Below, piece after piece: positions 45,081 through 48,589 of a stretch of 48,589 bases of DNA. A program made the translations under genes and the position numbers. Under the pieces are notes generated by a model that was given only the letters and a program-made list of their open reading frames with translations, did not search any database and was not told the origin of the DNA. The stretch covers positions 1 to 48,589 of the forward strand of contig JAKBBP010000018.1 in assembly GCA_021808445.1 (NCBI GenBank), written 5' to 3'. Numbering within the stretch: the first letter of the stretch is position 1; every line of letters starts with the position of its first letter. The DNA comes from Pseudomonadota bacterium (lineage in GTDB: Bacteria > Pseudomonadota > Gammaproteobacteria > Burkholderiales > Burkholderiaceae_C).

Positions 45081-46052
45081 GCGCGCGGCCGCGGCCTCCA
45101 CGGCGTCGATGAAGCGCGCCGCGACGTCGAAGCCGGTCTGATCGCGGATCTCGACAAAACAGGTGGGGCTGGTGACGTTGATCTCGGTCAGGCGCGTGCC
45201 GATGATGTCCAGGCCCACCAGCAGCAAGCCGCGCGCGGCCAGCGTGGGGCCCAGCGCCCGCGCGATGGCCAGGTCGGATTCCTGCAACGGCTGCGCGCGC
45301 CCCAGGCCGCCTGCGGCCAGGTTGCCTCGGGTCTCGCCGCCCTGTGGAATGCGCGCCAGGGCGAAGGGAACCGGCTCGCCGGCGATGAGCAGAACGCGCT
45401 TGTCGCCCTGCGCGATCTGCGGCAGGTAGGTCTGCGCCATGATCGTGCGCCGCCCGGTGTCGGTCAGGGTCTCCAGCACCACGCCCAGGTTGGCATCGGG
45501 GGAGCCGTCGGCGCCATTGCGCAAGCGGAACACGCCGGCGCCGCCCATGCCGTCCAGAGGCTTGACGATGACGTCTCCATGCTCGCGCGCGAAGGCGCGC
45601 AGCACGGCCGGATCGCGGCTGACCAGGGTGTCCGGGATGTAGGCGGGCCACTCGAGAATGGCCAGCTTCTCCGGATGGTCGCGCAAGGCCCGGGGACGGT
45701 TGAGCACCCGGGCGCCTTCCCGCTCGGCCTGCTCCAGAAGGTGCGTGGCGTAGAAGAATTCGCTGTCGAAAGGGGGATCCTTTCGCATGATCACCGCGTC
45801 GAAATCGCGCAGGGCCAGGCCCAGCACCTCGATCTCGGTGAACCATGGCCGCGCCCCGTCGAGCAGCTGGATGTGCCGGCAGGGAGCGCGCACCGCCTGG
45901 GCTCCGCGGGCGTCACGGCTCCAGCGAAGCTGGCGGGGTTCGCAGGCCCAGACCGAATGGCCGCGCCGCGCCGATTCGCGCATCATGGCCAGGGTCGAGT
46001 CCTTCTTCGGATTGAAGGCTTCCAGCGGATCGGCGACGAACAGCAGTTTCAT
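45072..46052 (-). CDS. gshB: Glutathione synthetase
   Basis: 326 residues, ATP-grasp. Joins gamma-glutamylcysteine and glycine to give glutathione. Seen in order: MKLLFVADPLEAFNPKKDST, MRKDPPFD, VIVKPLDGMGGAGVFRL (ATP-grasp lid), MAQTYLPQIAQGDKRVLLI, RIPQGGETRGNLAAGG and EINVTSPTCFVEI. All are standard GshB motifs. It follows gshA by 31 nt on the same strand and probably shares its promoter. Confidence 0.96.
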   Translation of the reverse strand: MKLLFVADPLEAFNPKKDSTLAMMRESARRGHSVWACEPRQLRWSRDARGAQAVRAPCRHIQLLDGARPWFTEIEVLGLALRDFDAVIMRKDPPFDSEFFYATHLLEQAEREGARVLNRPRALRDHPEKLAILEWPAYIPDTLVSRDPAVLRAFAREHGDVIVKPLDGMGGAGVFRLRNGADGSPDANLGVVLETLTDTGRRTIMAQTYLPQIAQGDKRVLLIAGEPVPFALARIPQGGETRGNLAAGGLGRAQPLQESDLAIARALGPTLAARGLLLVGLDIIGTRLTEINVTSPTCFVEIRDQTGFDVAARFIDAVEAAAARPA

Positions 46053-46083
46053 GGCGGCGGGCCCCCGTCTGCGGGGGCGGGGT

Positions 46084-47376
46084 TCACGCGGTTTCGGCCT
46101 CGGGATCGGTGCGCTCGAGCTCGTAGCTTGCGGCCACCAGGGCGAGACGCGCGATCACGCCGTACATGTGGAAGCGATTGGGCCCGCTGGTGCCGGGCTT
46201 GGCTTCCGGATTGGTGACGTTGAACTGCTCGTCGAAGGCCAGGGGCACGAAATGCATGCCCGGGGAATTCAGGTTCTCGCTGGGACCGCGGTCGGCGTGC
46301 ACGCGGTAGAAGCCGCCCACCACGTAGCGGTCCATCATGTACACCACCGGCTCGCACACCGCTTCCTGCAGGCGCTCGATGCTGGGAATGCCTTCCTGGA
46401 TGATCACGTCGCGCACCTGCATGCCTTCCTTGACCACGCTCATCTTGTTGCGGGTCTTGCGGTTGAGGTCTCGCACCTCGCTGGCGTCGTGCACCATCAT
46501 CACGCCCATGCCGTAGGTCCCGGCGTCCGCCTTGACCGCCACGAAGGGCTTCTCGTGGATGCCGTATTCCTTGTACTTGCGCCGCACCTTGGTCAGCACT
46601 CCGTCGACCGCCTCGGCCAGTTCGTCCTCGCCCTGGCGTTCCTGGAAGTCGATGCCGCCGCATTGCGCGAAATAAGGGTTGAGCATCCACGGGTCCACGC
46701 CGATGAGCTTGGCGAAGCGCTTGACCACCGCGTCATAGCTGCGGAAGTGGGTGCTCTTGCGCCGCGTGGTCCAGCCCGCGTGCAGCGGCGGCAGCAGGTA
46801 CTGCTCGAACAGGTTCTGCAGGTCGGCCGGCACCCCGGAGGACAGATCGTTGTTGAGCAGGATGGTGCAGGGATCGAAGTCCTTCGTGCCCAGGCGCCGC
46901 TTGCCGCGCACCAGCGGCTCCAGCAGCAGGCTGGCGCCGGTGGGCAGGGTCACGGTCTTGGGCTCGGTGATGGTCTCGTCGACCGTGCCCACGTGCACGT
47001 TCAGCCCGGCCTGGTGGAAGATCTGCGTCAGGCGCGCGAGGTTTTCCAGATAGAAGGTGTTGCGCGTGTGCTTCTCGGGGATCAGCAGCAGGCCCTTGGC
47101 CTCGGGGCAGATCTTCTCGATCGCGGCCATCGCCGCCTGCACCGCCAGGGGAAGCATTTCCTCGGAAAGGTTGTTCCAGCCCCCGGGAAACAGGTTGGTA
47201 TCCACCGGCGCGAGCTTGAATCCGCCATTGCGCAGGTCCACCGACGCGTAGAAGGGCGGTTGGTGTTCCATCCACTCGAGACGGAACCAGCGCTCGATCG
47301 AGGGCTGGGCTTCGAGAATGCGCTGCTCGAGTTCGAGAACCGGGCCGCCTTCGGCGGAGACGAGGTGAGGGATCAT
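46084..47376 (-). CDS. gshA: Glutamate-cysteine ligase (proteobacterial GshA type)
   Basis: 430 residues. Makes gamma-glutamylcysteine, the first step of glutathione synthesis. It belongs to the GshA family of beta- and some gammaproteobacteria, not the E. coli-type ligase: conserved blocks are VDLRNGGFKLAPVDTNLFPGG, RNTFYLENLARL, ILLNNDLSSGVP, VKADAGTYGMGVMMV, QEGIPS and NLNSPGMHFVPL. The start at 47376 gives the usual N-terminus; longer frames upstream pass through the regulatory gap. AAGG precedes the ATG. It is followed by gshB. Confidence 0.95.
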   Translation of the reverse strand: MIPHLVSAEGGPVLELEQRILEAQPSIERWFRLEWMEHQPPFYASVDLRNGGFKLAPVDTNLFPGGWNNLSEEMLPLAVQAAMAAIEKICPEAKGLLLIPEKHTRNTFYLENLARLTQIFHQAGLNVHVGTVDETITEPKTVTLPTGASLLLEPLVRGKRRLGTKDFDPCTILLNNDLSSGVPADLQNLFEQYLLPPLHAGWTTRRKSTHFRSYDAVVKRFAKLIGVDPWMLNPYFAQCGGIDFQERQGEDELAEAVDGVLTKVRRKYKEYGIHEKPFVAVKADAGTYGMGVMMVHDASEVRDLNRKTRNKMSVVKEGMQVRDVIIQEGIPSIERLQEAVCEPVVYMMDRYVVGGFYRVHADRGPSENLNSPGMHFVPLAFDEQFNVTNPEAKPGTSGPNRFHMYGVIARLALVAASYELERTDPEAETA

Positions 47377-47421
47377 GCGCAAGACACCTTGGAAGCGGAG
47401 GCGGCCGGACAGGCCACGGAT

Positions 47422-47482
47422 TTCGATTGTTGCAGAGCCGGGGCAAATGCGTATGACGTCACGTCGGCTCGCTTCGATTGTT
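47422..47482 (-). promoter_or_regulatory. Repeated AACAATCGAA boxes flanking TGACGTCA upstream of gshA
   Basis: In the 269-nt gap between gshA and the ammonium transporter, AACAATCGAA (minus strand) occurs at 47473-47482 and again at 47422-47431, with the palindrome TGACGTCA at 47454-47461 between them. The arrangement looks like a regulator-binding region for gshA. No protein is assigned. Confidence 0.35.
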
Positions 47483-47547
47483 CCGCATCCAGGTGGGGGC
47501 GGCCCCGCCCCCTGACAAGGGGCCTTGCGCGGGGACAAGCCCGACCC

Positions 47548-47575
47548 AAAAAAGCGCCCGGACGATGCCGGGCGC
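47548..47575 (-). terminator. Rho-independent terminator of the ammonium transporter gene
   Basis: On the minus strand GCGCCCGG-CATCGT-CCGGGCGC is an 8-bp perfect stem with a 6-nt loop, followed by TTTTTT (complement of 47548-47553). It lies 70 nt after the amtB stop. This is the only textbook intrinsic terminator I see in the window. Confidence 0.9.
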
Positions 47576-47645
47576 AAAGGTCTTGCTCTGGAGAGAGGCC
47601 AAACGGCCCGGACCTGCGGGTCCGGGGTCATGCGGGGTGGGGCGC

Positions 47646-48589
47646 TCAGAGCACCTGTTCGCCGTGCAGGCTGATGTCCAGGCCCTCGCGCTCCTGTTCC
47701 TCGGTGACGCGCAAACCCAACAGCATGTCGACCACCTTGAGGATCACGAAGGTCACGATGGCGTCGTAGATGATGGTCACGGCCACGCCCTTGGCCTGGA
47801 TCAGCAATTGCGCGCCATTGCCTTCGAGCACACCGGCGGTGCCGCCGATGGCCTTGACCGCGAACACGCCGGTCAGCAGAGCGCCCAGGATCCCGCCGAT
47901 GGCGTGCACGCCGAAGGCATCCAGGGAATCGTCGTAGCCGATCATCTCCTTCATGTAGACGGCGGTCCAGAAGCACACCGCGCCGGCGGCCAGGCCGATG
48001 ATCAGCGCGCCGCTGGGGCCCACGAAGCCGGAGGCCGGGGTAATGGCCACCAGTCCGGCCACGGCGCCCGAGCAGATGCCCAGGATGGTCGGCTTGCCGC
48101 GGGCCATCCACTCCACGAACATCCAGCTCAGCGCGGCCATCGCGGTGGCGATCTGGGTGGCGGCCATGGCCATGCCGGCACGGTCGCTGGCGGCCGCCGC
48201 GGAGCCGGCGTTGAAGCCGAACCAACCCACCCACAGCAGCGAGGCGCCGATCATCGTGAGCACCAGGTTGTGCGGGGGCATCGGCTCCCTGCCATAGCCC
48301 ACGCGCTTGCCCAGGACCAGGGCGGCCACCAGGCCGGCCACGCCGGCGTTGATGTGCACGACGGTGCCGCCGGCGTAGTCGAGCACGCCGTCACCACCCA
48401 GCCAGCCGCCAGGACCCCAGACCATGTGGGCGATGGGCGCGTACACGGCGAGCAGCCACAGCCCCATGAACCACAGCAGCGCGGAGAACTTCATGCGATC
48501 GGCGAAGGAGCCGACGATCAGCGCCGGGGTGATGATCGCGAAGGTCATCTGGAAGGTCATGTAGGTGGTCTCGGGGATGGTGGGCGCCA
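47646..48589 (-). CDS. amtB: Ammonium transporter, C-terminal part (cut by window edge)
   Basis: 314 residues are visible; the N-terminus lies beyond the window and the frame is open to the edge. Amt/MEP/Rh channel for ammonium uptake in the inner membrane. Typical segments are APTIPETTYMTFQMTFAIIT, FMGLWLLAVYAPIAHMVWGP, DYAGGTVVHINAGVAGLVAAL (first channel His), WVGWFGFNAGSA, and DDSLDAFGVHAIGGILGALLTGVFA (second channel His). The end VTEEQEREGLDISLHGEQVL is the usual C-terminal tail that contacts GlnK. A strong terminator follows. A glnK gene upstream would be expected but is not visible. Confidence 0.97.
   Translation of the reverse strand, partial: APTIPETTYMTFQMTFAIITPALIVGSFADRMKFSALLWFMGLWLLAVYAPIAHMVWGPGGWLGGDGVLDYAGGTVVHINAGVAGLVAALVLGKRVGYGREPMPPHNLVLTMIGASLLWVGWFGFNAGSAAAASDRAGMAMAATQIATAMAALSWMFVEWMARGKPTILGICSGAVAGLVAITPASGFVGPSGALIIGLAAGAVCFWTAVYMKEMIGYDDSLDAFGVHAIGGILGALLTGVFAVKAIGGTAGVLEGNGAQLLIQAKGVAVTIIYDAIVTFVILKVVDMLLGLRVTEEQEREGLDISLHGEQVL

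Noticed and set aside
47377..48234. 286-codon N-terminal extension of gshA
   Set aside because: It reads through the terminator and antisense of amtB in another frame; the conserved GshA start is at 47376.

Overview
The window is very GC-rich, gene-dense bacterial chromosome. Family signatures and gene order point to a betaproteobacterium of the order Burkholderiales: exbD-leuS-lptE-holA, metX-metW, the proteobacterial-type gshA next to gshB and an ammonium transporter, and a cbb operon in the order known from Cupriavidus-type Calvin cycle clusters. Genus cannot be fixed by eye. I see no rRNA, tRNA, CRISPR array, insertion sequence, phage gene or attachment site.

Layout. 1-1.9 kb: the edge of an unidentified minus-strand gene and three small exported Gly/Pro/Tyr-rich proteins. 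2.1-5 kb: a Tat-type beta-propeller protein, a sterol-desaturase-family membrane protein and folE. 5-6.7 kb: metX-metW. 6.8-12.7 kb: a LOG-family nucleotide hydrolase, an exbD without exbB, then leuS-lptE-holA. 12.7-21.8 kb (minus): the Calvin cycle regeneration operon cbbF-P-T-Z-G-K-A-Y, with the LysR regulator cbbR divergent at 22.1 kb. RuBisCO and cbbE are not in the window. 23-27.6 kb (minus): rsmE, transaldolase and glnE. 27.8-32.9 kb: a giant YhdP/AsmA-like envelope protein and a nitrilase-family amidase. 32.9-38.9 kb: an OmpA-like lipoprotein, a ferritin-like diiron protein, and a minus-strand set encoding an ABC transporter (fused permease, ATPase with C-terminal extension) and an MGDG-synthase-like glycosyltransferase. 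39.2-42.8 kb: a cation diffusion facilitator, a YbhB-like protein, a small membrane protein, a glycerophosphodiester phosphodiesterase and an MTA/SAH-type nucleosidase. 42.8-48.6 kb: an RlmL-type rRNA methyltransferase, a PhnD-like binding protein, gshB, gshA and a truncated amtB.

How it works together. The cbb block supplies ribulose-1,5-bisphosphate regeneration (FBPase, PRK, transketolase, aldolase, PGK, GAPDH) and two clean-up phosphatases (CbbZ for 2-phosphoglycolate, CbbY for xylulose bisphosphate), so the organism is probably a facultative autotroph. Transaldolase links the same sugar phosphates to the pentose phosphate pathway. glnE and amtB belong to nitrogen control, gshA/gshB make glutathione.

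The strongest non-genic signals are the cbbR/cbbF control region (overlapping divergent promoters, direct repeats one LysR period apart, a roughly 290-nt structured leader), a perfect 24-bp palindrome ahead of leuS, inverted repeats built around stop codons at convergent gene ends, and several short tandem repeats with 7-, 10- and 12-bp units. Most of the window is conserved housekeeping; I did not find a convincing new defence or mobile system.
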